From assembly GCF_000717345.1 (NCBI RefSeq), contig NZ_JNZA01000003.1:62001-126000 (forward strand): 64,000 bases of DNA, in the 5' to 3' direction. The translations under genes were made by a program, and so were the position numbers. This stretch comes from Streptomyces lydicus (GTDB taxonomy: Bacteria > Actinomycetota > Actinomycetes > Streptomycetales > Streptomycetaceae). Below are positions 38,130 to 47,402 of the stretch, piece after piece. The notes beneath the pieces are model-generated. The model ran no database searches. It had not been told where the DNA came from and worked only from the letters and a program-made list of their open reading frames with translations. Within the stretch, counting starts at the first letter, position 1. The number at the start of each line of letters is the position of its first letter.

Positions 38130-38975
38130 TCACTCCCGTCGCCGTGCCTCCGCCTCCCGGACGTCCCCCCGACGCGGCTCCGCCCGACGGGCCTCCGCCC
38201 GCTGCTCCTCCGTCCGCGGGGCCTTCTGCCACGGGTGAGCCGGCTGGGTGCGGGGATCCCGGGCGGTGAGCGCCGGCGGAACATCGGAGGCCGGGCCCCC
38301 GGATGAGCCGCGACCGGCCGTCTCCGGGACGGCACCCTGGCGAGCGGCGTCCGTCGCCGGGGAGCCGTCGGCGGTGCCCGCCCGCAACCGGTCGCCCGCC
38401 ACCGATTCGCCCGCGACCGGATATCCCGGGTCCTCGGTCCAGTGGCGCAGCGCGCCGGCCTCCACATCGATCTGGTCGCTGAGCGCCGCGAGATCGTCGT
38501 CGGCGAACCTGCGCGCCCGGTCGCGGGCGGCCCACCGCAGCGACTCCGCGGAGTGGGTGATCCGTTCCATCCGCTCCCGCAGCTCCGGGAGGCGGGCGCC
38601 GGTGGTGGCCCGGTCGGGCTCCCGTTCCAGCCGCTTGAGCTCGGCGTCCAGCTCATGGCCGTGGGCGCTCAGCCGCTCGAAGAGGCCGATCGCCTCACTG
38701 AGGGAGGCGTCCTCGCCGGCTGCGCCGTACAGCGCGTCCTGGGTGGCGCGCATGGACGTACGGAGCGAGAGCCGCAGCTGCGCCAGTTCGCCGACCACGC
38801 CGGGCTGGGCGAGCTGCCGGGCCCGGAGGGTGGTGTCCTCGACCGTCCTGCGGGCCTGGGCGACCGTACGGTCCACGCCGCGCTTGGCCGCCTTCACCGC
38901 CTTGACCGTGAGGAAGACTCCGGCCAGGACGAACAGCACGAAGAGCAGTCCGACGATGGCGGCGGCGGCTTCCAT
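38130..38975 (-). CDS. Membrane-anchored coiled-coil protein, unknown function
   Basis: A 281-residue protein with an N-terminal membrane helix (AAAAIVGLLFVLFVLAGVFLTV), then a long charged helical region likely to form coiled coils (AKRGVDRTVAQARRTVEDTTLRARQLA; EAIGLFERLSAHGHELDAEL; ELRERMERITHSAESLRWAARD), and a disordered tail ending in an Arg/Glu-rich run (EEQRAEARRAEPRRGDVREA). The ATG at 38975 has GGGGAG 5 nt upstream. Conserved in streptomycetes beside leuS as far as I know, without a named role. Confidence 0.75.
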   Translation of the reverse strand: MEAAAAIVGLLFVLFVLAGVFLTVKAVKAAKRGVDRTVAQARRTVEDTTLRARQLAQPGVVGELAQLRLSLRTSMRATQDALYGAAGEDASLSEAIGLFERLSAHGHELDAELKRLEREPDRATTGARLPELRERMERITHSAESLRWAARDRARRFADDDLAALSDQIDVEAGALRHWTEDPGYPVAGESVAGDRLRAGTADGSPATDAARQGAVPETAGRGSSGGPASDVPPALTARDPRTQPAHPWQKAPRTEEQRAEARRAEPRRGDVREAEARRRE

Positions 38976-39101
38976 GGGATCTCCCCAGACGTGTCGGCGG
39001 GCCGCAGGTGTGGCCCGCGCCCTGTCTCTCCACGGTAAACGGCGCGGGCAGGTTGCGGGTTCCTGACGAACCCCCAACCTGCCCGTAGGGGAAAACCCTG
39101 T

Positions 39102-39122
39102 GCCCGGGGCGAAGGCCCGGGC
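39102..39122 (-). terminator. Possible leuS terminator
   Basis: On the leuS strand GCCCGG pairs with CCGGGC around CCTTCGCC, then CACAGGGTTTTCC follows. It lies 77 nt after the stop; the T-run is displaced a few bases from the stem, so this is a moderate candidate. Confidence 0.4.
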
Positions 39123-39198
39123 CGCGGCGGCCCGCAGGCCCTGGGAACACGGCCCCACGCCGGGTCCGTGCGCCCTCGGCGGGCCGCCCCCGCGCGCC

Positions 39199-42093
39199 CT
39201 ACGCCGGCACGATGTTCACCAGCTTCGGCGCCCGGACGATCACCTTCCGGATGCCCGCGCCGTTCAGCGCCGCGACAACCGCAGGCTCGGCCAGTGCCGC
39301 CGCCTCCAGGTCCGCGTCCGAGATCGACGGGGCGACCTCCAGACGGGCCTTGACCTTGCCCTTGATCTGCACGACGCAGGTCACGGTCTCGTCCACCACG
39401 TAGGCGGGGTCGGCGACCGGGAAGTCCGCGTGGACCACGGACCCGGTGTGGCCCAGCCGGCGCCACAGCTCCTCGGCGATGTGCGGGGCCAGCGGGGCGA
39501 TCAGCAGAACCAGCTGCTCCGCGACCGTGCGGGAAACCGGGCCGCCCGCCTTGGTCAGGTGGTTGTTCAGCTCGGTCACCTTGGCGATGGCCGTGTTGAA
39601 GCGCAGGTTCGCCATGTCCTGCGCGACGCCGTCGATGGCCTTGTGCAGCGCGCGCAGGGTGGCGTCGTCCGGCTCGGTGTCGACGACGGTGACCTCACCG
39701 GTCGCCTCGTCCACCACGTTGCGCCACAGACGCTGCAGCAGGCGGTACTGGCCGACGACGGCCCGGGTGTCCCAGGGGCGCGACACGTCCAGCGGGCCCA
39801 TCGCCATCTCGTACAGGCGCAGGGTGTCCGCGCCGTACTCGGCGCAGATCTCGTCCGGGGTGACGGCGTTCTTCAGGGACTTGCCCATCTTGCCCAGCAG
39901 CCGGGAGACCTTGCCGCCCTCGTAGTAGAAGACGCCGCCCTCGTGCTCCTCGACCTCCGCCGCCGGGACGGCGATGCCGCGGCTGTCCCGGTAGACGTAC
40001 GCCTGGATCATGCCCTGGTTGTACAGCTTGTGGAACGGCTCGGCAGACGAGACGTGGCCCAGGTCGTACAGCACCTTGGACCAGAAACGGGCGTACAGCA
40101 GGTGCAGGACCGCGTGCTCGGCGCCGCCCACGTACAGGTCGACACCGCCGTGCGGCTGCCCCTCGCGCGGACCCATCCAGTACTGCTCGACGTCCGGGTC
40201 GACCAGCTTGTCCGCGTTGGTCGGGTCCAGGTAGCGCAGCTCGTACCAGCACGAACCCGCCCAGTTGGGCATGGTGTTGGTCTCGCGGCGGTACCGCTTG
40301 GGCCCGTCGCCCAGGTCCAGCGTGACGTTGACCCAGTCCTCGTTGCGGGACAGCGGGGTCTCCGGCTGGGTGTCGGCGTCGTCCGCGTCGAAGGTGCGCG
40401 GCGAGTAGTCCTCGACCTCCGGCAGCTCCAGGGGCAGCATCGACTCGGGCAGCGCGTGCGCCACGCCGGCCTCGTCGTAGACGATCGGGAACGGCTCGCC
40501 CCAGTAGCGCTGCCGGCTGAACAGCCAGTCGCGCAGCCGGTAGTTGACGGTGCCCTCGCCGATGCCCCGCGCGGCCAGCCAATCGGTGATCTTCGCCTTG
40601 GCCTCGGTGACCCCCAGGCCGTCCAGCGAGATGTCGGAGCCGGCCGAGTTGACGATCTTCGCGTCGTACGAGGCGAAGGCGTCGTCCCAGGTGGCGGGGT
40701 CGGTGTCGCGACCGTCCGTCGGCTCGACGACGCAGCGCATCGGCAGCTCGAAGGCGCGGGCGAAGGCGAAGTCGCGGGTGTCGTGGGCCGGCACGGCCAT
40801 GATCGCGCCGGTGCCGTAGCCCATCAGGACGTAGTCGGCGATGAAGACCGGGACCTGCTCGCCGCTGACCGGGTTGGTGGCGTGGACGCCGGTGAAGACG
40901 CCGGTCTTGTCCTTGGCCTCGGCCTGCCGCTCGACGTCCGACTTGGAGGCGGCCTGCTTGCGGTACGCGGCGACGGCCTCGGCCGGGGTGGCGTGGCCGC
41001 CGGTCCACACCTCGTGGGTGCCCTCGGGCCAGGCGTCGGGCACCAGGGAGCCGGTACCGTCGCCGTCCTCGGCGCCGGCGATCAGCGGGTGCTCCGGCGC
41101 CAGCACCATGTAGGTCGCGCCGAACAGGGTGTCCTGGCGGGTGGTGAAGACGGTGATCTTCTCGTCGCCCACGGGGAAGTCGACGCGGGCGCCCTCGGAG
41201 CGGCCGATCCAGTTGCGCTGCTGCAGCTTGATGGCGTCCGGCCAGTCCAGCGCGTCCAGGTCCCGCAGCAGCCGGTCGGCGTAGGCGGTGATGCGCATGT
41301 TCCACTGGCGCAGCTTCGCCTTGAACACCGGGTAGTTGCCGCGCTCGGAGCGGCCGTCGGCCGTGACCTCCTCGTTGGCCAGCACCGTGCCCAGGCCGGG
41401 GCACCAGTTGACCGGCGCGTCGGACGCGTACGCCAGGCGGTACTCACCCAGGACATTGGCGCGCTCGACGTCGCTCAGCTCGCTCCAGGAGCGGCCGTCG
41501 GGGGTCTGCCGGGTGCCGGCCTCGAACTGGGCGACCAGGGTGTCGATCGGCCGGGCCGCGTCCGCCTCCGGGTCGTACCAGGAGTTGAAGATCTGCAGGA
41601 AGATCCACTGGGTCCACTTGTAGTACGCCGGGTCGATCGTCTCGACCGAGCGGCGCTGGTCGTGGCCCAGGCCCAGACGGCGCAGCTGACGCCGCATGTT
41701 CACGATGTTGGCCTCGGTGGAGACCCGCGGGTGCGTGCCGGTCTGCACCGCGTACTGCTCGGCCGGCAGACCGAAGGCGTCGAAGCCCAGGGTGTGCAGG
41801 ACGTTGTGGCCCGTCATGCGCTGGTGGCGGGCGTAGACGTCGGTGGCGATGAAGCCCAGCGGGTGCCCGACGTGCAGTCCCGCACCCGAGGGGTACGGGA
41901 ACATGTCCATGATGAACTTCTTGGGGCGGGCCACCAGCTCCGCGTCGCCGGCCAGATCGCCCTTCGGGTTCGGGGCCTCGTAGGTCCCCTTCTCCTCCCA
42001 GAAGTCCTGCCAGCGTGCCTCGATGTCGGCGGCCAGCGCGGCCGTATAGCGGTGCGGCGCTGCCACCTCGGCAGCGGTGGTCGTCTCGCTCAT
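39199..42093 (-). CDS. leuS: Leucyl-tRNA synthetase
   Basis: A 964-residue class I synthetase charging tRNA-Leu. The HIGH motif is LHVGHPLGF near residue 75, the CP1 editing domain spans roughly 230-430 ([20 protein letters not shown]), and the signature loop reads [10 protein letters not shown], a KMGKS variant of KMSKS with Gly for the first Ser. The C-terminal domain ends [14 protein letters not shown] ([16 protein letters not shown]). I start at ATG 42093, [17 protein letters not shown]. Upstream are a leucine-rich leader peptide and a terminator, so expression is probably attenuated in response to charged tRNA-Leu. Confidence 0.98.
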   Translation of the reverse strand: MSETTTAAEVAAPHRYTAALAADIEARWQDFWEEKGTYEAPNPKGDLAGDAELVARPKKFIMDMFPYPSGAGLHVGHPLGFIATDVYARHQRMTGHNVLHTLGFDAFGLPAEQYAVQTGTHPRVSTEANIVNMRRQLRRLGLGHDQRRSVETIDPAYYKWTQWIFLQIFNSWYDPEADAARPIDTLVAQFEAGTRQTPDGRSWSELSDVERANVLGEYRLAYASDAPVNWCPGLGTVLANEEVTADGRSERGNYPVFKAKLRQWNMRITAYADRLLRDLDALDWPDAIKLQQRNWIGRSEGARVDFPVGDEKITVFTTRQDTLFGATYMVLAPEHPLIAGAEDGDGTGSLVPDAWPEGTHEVWTGGHATPAEAVAAYRKQAASKSDVERQAEAKDKTGVFTGVHATNPVSGEQVPVFIADYVLMGYGTGAIMAVPAHDTRDFAFARAFELPMRCVVEPTDGRDTDPATWDDAFASYDAKIVNSAGSDISLDGLGVTEAKAKITDWLAARGIGEGTVNYRLRDWLFSRQRYWGEPFPIVYDEAGVAHALPESMLPLELPEVEDYSPRTFDADDADTQPETPLSRNEDWVNVTLDLGDGPKRYRRETNTMPNWAGSCWYELRYLDPTNADKLVDPDVEQYWMGPREGQPHGGVDLYVGGAEHAVLHLLYARFWSKVLYDLGHVSSAEPFHKLYNQGMIQAYVYRDSRGIAVPAAEVEEHEGGVFYYEGGKVSRLLGKMGKSLKNAVTPDEICAEYGADTLRLYEMAMGPLDVSRPWDTRAVVGQYRLLQRLWRNVVDEATGEVTVVDTEPDDATLRALHKAIDGVAQDMANLRFNTAIAKVTELNNHLTKAGGPVSRTVAEQLVLLIAPLAPHIAEELWRRLGHTGSVVHADFPVADPAYVVDETVTCVVQIKGKVKARLEVAPSISDADLEAAALAEPAVVAALNGAGIRKVIVRAPKLVNIVPA

Positions 42094-42159
42094 CGTCTCA
42101 AAGCTCCATCGATCGTCTCTGCCTGCGGAAACGCGCCTCGTACCCGGCATCGCCGGAAA

Positions 42160-42185
42160 CAAAAAGACCCCTCGCACAGGAGGGG
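42160..42185 (-). terminator. Attenuator terminator in the leuS leader
   Basis: On the leuS strand CCCCTC-CTGTGC-GAGGGG is followed by TCTTTTTG: a perfect 6-bp stem and T-run, 67 nt before the leuS start. Its position inside the leader, downstream of the leucine leader peptide, marks it as an attenuator. Confidence 0.8.
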
Positions 42186-42187
42186 AC

Positions 42188-42239
42188 GCCGCGCCGATTC
42201 CGACGGGGTCTGTCAACCGTCGGTACTGATCAGCGCGGC
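42188..42239 (-). promoter_or_regulatory. Alternative pairing segments of the leuS attenuator
   Basis: Three competing helices are visible in the leuS transcript: GCCGCGC (42239-42233, last leader codons) with GCGCGGC (42194-42188); nested within it CCGACGG (42223-42217) with CCGTCGG (42206-42200); and AGACCCC (42211-42205) with GGGGTCT (42171-42165), which is the 3' half of the terminator plus T's. The last would be an antiterminator and excludes both the terminator and part of the inner helix. Confidence 0.6.
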
Positions 42240-42268
42240 CCGCTAAGCAGAAGGCGTACGGCACGCAT
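42230..42268 (-). CDS. leuS leader peptide [12 protein letters not shown] (12 aa)
   Basis: A 12-codon frame, ATG to TGA, with three consecutive leucine codons (CTT CTG CTT), followed at once by the pairing segments and the terminator. This is the classical layout of ribosome-mediated attenuation, here for the gene that charges tRNA-Leu. There is no Shine-Dalgarno; TACCCT lies 6 nt upstream, so the leader transcript may start at the ATG itself. CTT is a rare codon in this G+C-rich genome, which would sharpen stalling. Confidence 0.75.
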   Translation of the reverse strand: MRAVRLLLSGPR

Positions 42269-42409
42269 GGCGCCAGGGTACCGCAGGGCGTACGGGGCCC
42301 GCGCTGAGGATTACCCCCAGACGGGCCCCGCCCCCGTTACGCCCCGCTCCTGCCGTCGCGCCACCTGGTCAGGGCCGGGCGGGCAGGAGCACTGTCGCGC
42401 GCCCCGGCG

Positions 42410-44368
42410 TCAGTGCCGGTAGGAGCTCACATAGCCGGCACCGGGGGTGCCCACGCCGGTCACGTCGTCGTAGCCGACGGTCGCCTGGAGGGAGCTGTCC
42501 TTGCCCAGGCTGCGCAGCGAGGTCGTGGTGCCCTTGCTGCTGTCGGCGCCGTTGACGAAGTCGACCCGGACGACGGCCAGGTCACGGCCGGCACCCAGCG
42601 GGTGGTCGGTGACGTCGTGGTACGCCGAGGTGCCGTAGCGCTGGTAGATGGCCGGGTTGGCGAAGCCGATGGCGATGCCGTGCCGGGCCTGCTGCGCCAG
42701 CGCCTGGACGCCCGCGATCACCGGGGCGGCCAGGGAGGTGCCGCCGATGCGGTACTCGTCGTAGCCGAGCTTTCCGTCCGGCAGGGTCTGGGTCTGGCCG
42801 ACCAGGAAGCCGGTGTTGGGGTCGGCGACCGCCGAGATGTCCGGAACGGTGCGCATGGCACCCTTCAGGGCGATGTCGGACAGCTCGTGCGGGACGACTC
42901 CACGCTGGTAGTAGGGCTGCGCGACGTTCTTGCTGACGCCGCCGCCGGCGCCGCCGTTGAAGGCGCCGGGGAAGCCCGCCCAGCTGCTGCCGTCCTTGGA
43001 CAGCAGCGCCTTCTGGGTGCCCCAGCCGGTCTCCCACTGGTAGGCGTCGTGCTTGCCGACGGCCAGGGAGGTGCCGCCGACCGCGGTCACCCACGCGGAG
43101 TTCGCCGGGGTGTCGACCTGCTTGGTGCCGGTCTTGGCGACCTCGTCGCCGTTGTCACCGGAGGAGAAGTAGAAACCGATGCCCTGGACGGCGCCCTGCT
43201 GGAACAGCTGGTCGTAGGCGGCCGCCACCTCGGGGGTCTCGTTCGCCTCGATGTCGCCCCAGGAGTTGGAGACGATGTCCGCGAGGTGCCCGTCGACGAC
43301 CTTGCCGAGCGAGTCGAGCAGGTCGTCGTCCATGCAGGAGGCGCCGCCGACGTAGACGATGTCCGAGTCGGGCGCGACCGCGTGCACCGCCTCGACGTCG
43401 AGGGTCTCCTCGCCGTACCAGCCGGCCGCACCGCAGTCGTCGATGTGCGTGTAGCCGTCCGGCAGGACCTGGGAGAGCTGGCCCTTGCGGTAGCGCTGGT
43501 CGCCGTTACGGGCGGCGTACTTGGCCGCGTCCTGGGCGATGGTCGGCGAGGCGTACGCGTCGGTGATCGCGACGGTCACGCCCTTGCCGGTCCACTTCTT
43601 CGCCCCGTAGGCGGCGCGCAGCTGCTTGCCCGTGTAGCCCTTGATCGCGTACGGGGCCTTGCTCCCGTAGGCGGACGGCAGCGTCTTGTCCGTCTTGGAG
43701 CCGTAGTACGAGGAGAACGGGCCGGAGTTGCGGAAGACGCCCTCCGGCGGCGGCAGTTCGCCGGAGTGGTGCTTGGCGAGCTTGGGCGCGTTGTCCAGAC
43801 CGGTGACCGTCAGCACCGCGTCGGCCAGCGAGGCCGGCGCGGAGGCGGTGGTGGACGGCGCGTGGTAAGTGTGCCCGCCCTTGAGGTAGTTGTGCAGGTC
43901 GGTGGCGAAGGCGCGCTCGGCGGCGGCCGTGTCGCCCTGGACCGTGACGTAGCGGTTGGCGGTGCCGGTGACCTTCAGGCCGGACTTCTTCAGCCAGTCG
44001 GTCACCTTGGCTATCTGGTCGTGCGTGGCGCCGTACCGGGCGCGCACCTGGGCCGGGCTCAGGTACTTCCCGTACGAGGCGGACTGCGGGTCGGACACCG
44101 CCTTGGCGTAGTCCGCGAGGCCCTTGGCGTCACGACCGGCCAGGTAGACGCGAGCGGTGACGGCCGTGGAGTCCGGGGTGGCGCCCCGGTCGGCCTGCCG
44201 GGTCGCCCACAGGGGCTTGGTGCCCAGCAGCGCGTGCCGACCCCCGTCGTGCCCCGCGGCGTCGGCGGCGGGCGCCCCGAGCGCGAGCGTCCCGGCGACC
44301 AGCGGCAGCGTCGCTGCCCAGGCCAGACCGGCGCGGGCGCGCGGTGTTCTGGTGCGGCTTGATCTCAT
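42410..44368 (-). CDS. Secreted S53 (sedolisin) serine-carboxyl peptidase
   Basis: A 652-residue protease precursor. Residues 1-38 are a signal peptide (LAWAATLPLVAGTLALGAPAADA), about 45-210 the activation propeptide (KYLSPAQVRARYGATHDQIAKVTDWL), then the catalytic domain with Glu/Asp of GEETLDVEAVH, the oxyanion Asp region, the nucleophile GGTSLAAPVIAG, and the calcium site YDDVTGVGTPG near the C-terminus. Sedolisins act at acidic pH. A GGGGG ribosome site precedes the ATG. It stands alone, with about 450 nt of non-coding DNA upstream. Confidence 0.93.
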   Translation of the reverse strand: MRSSRTRTPRARAGLAWAATLPLVAGTLALGAPAADAAGHDGGRHALLGTKPLWATRQADRGATPDSTAVTARVYLAGRDAKGLADYAKAVSDPQSASYGKYLSPAQVRARYGATHDQIAKVTDWLKKSGLKVTGTANRYVTVQGDTAAAERAFATDLHNYLKGGHTYHAPSTTASAPASLADAVLTVTGLDNAPKLAKHHSGELPPPEGVFRNSGPFSSYYGSKTDKTLPSAYGSKAPYAIKGYTGKQLRAAYGAKKWTGKGVTVAITDAYASPTIAQDAAKYAARNGDQRYRKGQLSQVLPDGYTHIDDCGAAGWYGEETLDVEAVHAVAPDSDIVYVGGASCMDDDLLDSLGKVVDGHLADIVSNSWGDIEANETPEVAAAYDQLFQQGAVQGIGFYFSSGDNGDEVAKTGTKQVDTPANSAWVTAVGGTSLAVGKHDAYQWETGWGTQKALLSKDGSSWAGFPGAFNGGAGGGVSKNVAQPYYQRGVVPHELSDIALKGAMRTVPDISAVADPNTGFLVGQTQTLPDGKLGYDEYRIGGTSLAAPVIAGVQALAQQARHGIAIGFANPAIYQRYGTSAYHDVTDHPLGAGRDLAVVRVDFVNGADSSKGTTTSLRSLGKDSSLQATVGYDDVTGVGTPGAGYVSSYRH

Positions 44369-44777
44369 GTAACCCCCTGCTGTGGCGATGCGGTGCGCTG
44401 CGGGGTGACGCGGTGCGCCGGCGCGCCGGGGCGCGGCACCTCACGAGCGGTGAATGCGTCGGATGTGACGCTCACGCGATCCGCCACTCTTTCGGTGAAC
44501 CGTTCATGTCAGGGGCATGCGATCACCAAGAAGAGACCAAAGAACGGCAAGGACTGGTCAGGAATGGCCAGGAACCGGACGGTCAACTCGTCATAGCGGA
44601 CGGGCTGTTGACCAGATATCGACGCAACCCCGGAGGAACCACCCGCCCCTGAGGAGGGCCACTCCTGAAGAGGGCCACCCCCGCGCCTGCGGGTCACGCC
44701 CGCATCCCCGTACGCGCCGACGCCACCGCCCACACCCCGAAGCGGGCGCACCGCCGCGGCCTCAAGGACCACGCAGC
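44369..44777. other. Non-coding region upstream of the S53 protease gene
   Basis: About 410 nt with no frame of convincing codon bias on either strand and no strong hairpin. It should hold the protease promoter; I cannot pick out a confident -35/-10 pair. Confidence 0.5.
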
Positions 44778-44810
44778 AGAGCGGGCCGTCCATGATGGAC
44801 GGCCCGCTCT
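44778..44810 (-). terminator. Terminator of the first tRNA-Ala gene
   Basis: A perfect 16-bp inverted repeat (44778-44793 with 44795-44810), core GCGGGCCGTCCAT, almost without loop, starts 7 nt beyond the tRNA 3' end on its strand. Confidence 0.75.
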
Positions 44811-44817
44811 GTCTCTG

Positions 44818-44890
44818 TGGAGCTAAGGAGAATTGAACTCCTGACCTCCTGCATGCCATGCAGGCGCTCTACCAACTGAGCTATAGCCCC
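44818..44890 (-). tRNA. tRNA-Ala (anticodon GGC)
   Basis: A 73-nt cloverleaf: acceptor GGGGCTA/TAGCTCC, D arm GCTC/GAGC, anticodon arm CCTGC-ATGGCAT-GCAGG with GGC at positions 34-36, T arm AGGAG-TTCAATT-CTCCT and discriminator A. CCA is not encoded. Reads GCC and GCT codons, the major alanine codon of this genome being GCC. Confidence 0.97.
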
Positions 44891-44998
44891 AGGTCTTGTT
44901 ACCGCCCGGTTCCCCGCTGCGGCATCGCCTACATTACACGGCCCTCCCCGGCTTCTGCCAAATCGTTCTCCCGGGGCCCCTCCGGCCGGGTGCGCGGT

Positions 44999-45004
44999 AC
45001 TGTC
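44999..45004 (+). promoter_or_regulatory. -10 box upstream of the GT87 gene
   Basis: TACTGT fits TANNNT and would give a leader of about 30 nt that includes the GGGGAG ribosome site. -35 unclear. Confidence 0.35.
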
Positions 45005-45041
45005 GGCGAGACGTGCCCGATTCGTCCTGGGGGAGCCGTAC

Positions 45042-46379
45042 GTGACCGCGCTGGAGCTGGAACAGTCCACCCCACCCCGCGGCCCGCACCCCCGCAGGGG
45101 CACCGTCCGCCGGCACCCCACCCTCGCGGCGGCCCTGGCCTGCCTGGTCTCCTTCACCGCCTTCTGGGTCGCGCAGCGCCTCGCCCACGTGACGATGATC
45201 GACCTCATGGTCTACCGCGCGGAGGGCCTCACCGTCCGCGCCGGCGACTCGCTCTACGACATGGTGGCCACCTCGGCGCACCTGCCCAACACCTACCCGC
45301 CCTTCGCGGCGCTGGTGTTCACCCCGCTCACCCTCCTCGGCGTCCCGGCCATGCGCACCCTCGCCACCGCCGGCAACCTGCTGCTGCTCGTCGCCGTGGT
45401 CCACCTCTCGCTGCGGCTCGTCGGCCGGCCCCGCCACCTGCCCCGGCCCGCCGCGGCGCTCGCGGTCTCCGCGCTGCTGGTGTGGTGCGAGCCGGTGTGG
45501 ACGACGCTGCGCTACGGCCAGATCAATCTGCTGCTGGCCGCGCTGGTCCTGTGGGACCTGACCCGCAAGGACACCCACCGCCTCGCCGGCCTCGGTATCG
45601 GCCTCGCGGCGGGCCTCAAACTGACACCGGCACTGTTCGCCGTCTTCCTGGCACTGGCCGGCATCGTCCGGGCCGGGCAGCGCCTGCGCTCCGGCGCGGG
45701 CCCGCGCACCGCCTGGAACCCCTGGCTGCGGCAGGCCGCCGTCGCCACCGCCACCTTCCTCGCCACCGCCGCACTCTCGGCCCTCGCGCTGCCGCGCGAC
45801 TCGCGCCGTTTCTGGACGGAGATCGTGTTCGCCGCCGACCGGGTCGGCGATGTGGAGATCACCGCGAACCAGTCGCTGCGCGGGGTCCTCGCCCGGCTGC
45901 TGCACACCCAGGACCCGGGCGCTGCCTGGTTCGTGCTCGCCGGCCTGACCGCGGCCCTCGGCCTGGCCCTGGCCGCCGGGTCGCTGCTGCGCGGGCCGGG
46001 GGCCCTCCCGGCCGAAGGCAGCGGGAACGCCTGGGCCGCCGTCGCCTGCGCGGCGACCGCCCTGCTGGTCAGCCCGGTCTCCTGGTCGCACCACTGGGTC
46101 TGGTGCGTCCCGATGCTGGTGCTGCTCGGCTCGGAAGCGCTGCGCCGTACGGGCACCGGCGCCCGCCGCTGGTGGACCACGACCGTCGCACTGGGCCTCC
46201 TCTTCTGCTCGTTCGCGCTGTGGTGGGTGCCGCACCGCTGGCACCAGCACGAGGAGCTGCACCAGAACGCCGGACAGATGCTGCTCTCCGGCATCTACCC
46301 GCTCGCCGGTGTGCTCGTGCTGGCGCTGACCGGTGCGCGCCTGTGGCGGCTGAACCGTCCGCTCCCGTCCGTGGATTGA
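45042..46379 (+). CDS. GT87-family polyprenol-dependent mannosyltransferase-like membrane protein
   Basis: A 445-residue integral membrane protein with about ten helices, matching the GT87 (DUF2029) family of polyprenyl-phosphate-mannose-dependent alpha-mannosyltransferases (GT-C fold). Family features: an early DLMVYRAEG loop carrying the catalytic Asp, NTYPPFAALVFTPLTLL, RYGQINLLLAALVLWDL, GLAAGLKLTPALF, ANQSLRGVLARLL and SPVSWSHHWVWCVP. GTG start with GGGGAG upstream. It probably decorates a cell-envelope glycolipid or protein; the acceptor is unknown. It lies between two tRNA-Ala genes. Confidence 0.88.
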   Translation: MTALELEQSTPPRGPHPRRGTVRRHPTLAAALACLVSFTAFWVAQRLAHVTMIDLMVYRAEGLTVRAGDSLYDMVATSAHLPNTYPPFAALVFTPLTLLGVPAMRTLATAGNLLLLVAVVHLSLRLVGRPRHLPRPAAALAVSALLVWCEPVWTTLRYGQINLLLAALVLWDLTRKDTHRLAGLGIGLAAGLKLTPALFAVFLALAGIVRAGQRLRSGAGPRTAWNPWLRQAAVATATFLATAALSALALPRDSRRFWTEIVFAADRVGDVEITANQSLRGVLARLLHTQDPGAAWFVLAGLTAALGLALAAGSLLRGPGALPAEGSGNAWAAVACAATALLVSPVSWSHHWVWCVPMLVLLGSEALRRTGTGARRWWTTTVALGLLFCSFALWWVPHRWHQHEELHQNAGQMLLSGIYPLAGVLVLALTGARLWRLNRPLPSVD

Positions 46380-46614
46380 CCGGACGGCGGCTCACTGCCC
46401 GTCCAACGCCCGGTGCGCGGGGAGCGGTTCCGCCTGCCCGGAACCGTTCGGAACTGCCCGGGGACGGTAAGGAAGTGTCCGGAGCTGCCCGGCAACGCCC
46501 GGGCGTTTTCGGAACGCGCGCCAGTTGGCAGGCCCAGGAGGCGGGTTGGCGAGAGCGGGAGGGCGGCCGGCGCAGGCGGGCGGGCGCCTCGGCCAGGGAC
46601 GGGAAGCCCCCGGC

Positions 46615-46848
46615 TCAGGCCGTCGCGAACGAGTAGAACCGCTTCAGGGTGCAGTGCTCGTCCAGCAGCCGGCCGTAGATCGGCTCCCCGTCGAGCTCCC
46701 GGTAGGTCTCGATGGGGTCGCCTTTTATGACCAGGGCGCGCGCGCATTCCTCGCACCAGTACTGGTAATCGGTGTTGACCGGCTCCATGTCACGGACGAT
46801 CGGCGTACCGCTGCCGCACCAGTCACACTTCCTGCTGTGGGCGCCCAT
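46615..46848 (-). CDS. Small zinc-ribbon protein (77 aa)
   Basis: A 77-residue protein with two CxxC pairs, KCDWCGSGTP and WCEECARAL, likely a zinc ribbon, and an acidic/aromatic tail (DPIETYRELDGEPIYGRLLDEH). The start ATG is 3 nt beyond the stop of the preceding zinc-ribbon gene, so the two form an operon. Role unknown; both could be small DNA- or protein-binding factors. Confidence 0.75.
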   Translation of the reverse strand: MGAHSRKCDWCGSGTPIVRDMEPVNTDYQYWCEECARALVIKGDPIETYRELDGEPIYGRLLDEHCTLKRFYSFATA

Positions 46849-46851
46849 CCA

Positions 46852-47100
46852 TCAGCTCCAACTGTGGCCGCAGGCCGTACAGACGAAGGAAACGCCGCCA
46901 TTGTCGCCGAGCACCTGCGCCACGTGGGAGGACCCGCAAGAAGGGCACTGCAGGGCAGTACCGACTCCGGTGCCGGAGACGGCCGCGGGGGTGCCAACGG
47001 GGCAGGTGAAACGGAGCGCGTATTCCGGCAGCCAGTCATAGCCCTGCGCCTCGGCCACTTCGAGCAGGTCATTGACCTCCTCGAGGATGCTCGTGGGCAT
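46852..47100 (-). CDS. Small zinc-ribbon protein (82 aa)
   Basis: An 82-residue protein with an N-terminal helical part (SILEEVNDLLEVAEAQGYDWLPEY) and a C-terminal zinc ribbon, LQCPSCGSSHVAQVLGDNG then SFVCTACGHSW. GGGGAGGAG lies about 9 nt before the ATG, a strong ribosome site. First gene of a two-gene unit with the 77-residue protein. Resembles ribbon-type small proteins in transcription or replication complexes; no specific assignment. Confidence 0.78.
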   Translation of the reverse strand: MPTSILEEVNDLLEVAEAQGYDWLPEYALRFTCPVGTPAAVSGTGVGTALQCPSCGSSHVAQVLGDNGGVSFVCTACGHSWS

Positions 47101-47291
47101 CGCGATGTTCTCCTCCCCTGCCGGCGCCGTCCGATTCTGCCACGGACGGCCGACCGGGTCAGGCCCACCTTCACGTCACCCGGCGAGCCGCCGGGCGGCC
47201 ACCGTCCGGCGCTAGCTGTGACGTGTCGCACACCTCGAACCGCGGGCGGTGGTTCCGTCCCGGCCCCCTTCGACCGTGCGGATAACGCAGA

Positions 47292-47319
47292 GATCCCGCC
47301 TCCATCTGGAGGCGGGATC
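47292..47319 (-). terminator. Terminator of the second tRNA-Ala gene
   Basis: GATCCCGCCTCC-ATCT-GGAGGCGGGATC, a perfect 12-bp stem with a 4-nt loop, begins 10 nt after the tRNA 3' end on its strand. Confidence 0.8.
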
Positions 47320-47329
47320 ATCCGGGTTG

Positions 47330-47402
47330 TGGAGCTAAGGAGAATTGAACTCCTGACCTCCTGCATGCCATGCAGGCGCTCTACCAACTGAGCTATAGCC
47401 CC
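47330..47402 (-). tRNA. tRNA-Ala (anticodon GGC), second copy
   Basis: Identical over all 73 nt to the copy at 44818-44890, with the same arms, GGC anticodon and discriminator A, and a similar short upstream flank (CAAGACC before the gene on its strand). Different terminator hairpins follow the two copies, so the duplication covers little more than the tRNA itself. Confidence 0.97.

Noticed and set aside
39100..42246. A plus-strand frame of about 1050 codons antisense to leuS
   Set aside because: Val/Asp/His/Gln-rich shadow of leuS with no domain; leuS itself is certain.
42269..42290. T-box (AGGGTACCGC resembles AGGGTGGNACCGCG)
   Set aside because: The resemblance is on the strand opposite leuS, so it would not be in the leuS transcript; the leader-peptide attenuator explains the region.
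46400..46540. Repeat array of CCGGAACTG-like motifs downstream of the GT87 gene
   Set aside because: Copies are too degenerate and irregular to define a unit; likely GC-biased intergenic sequence.
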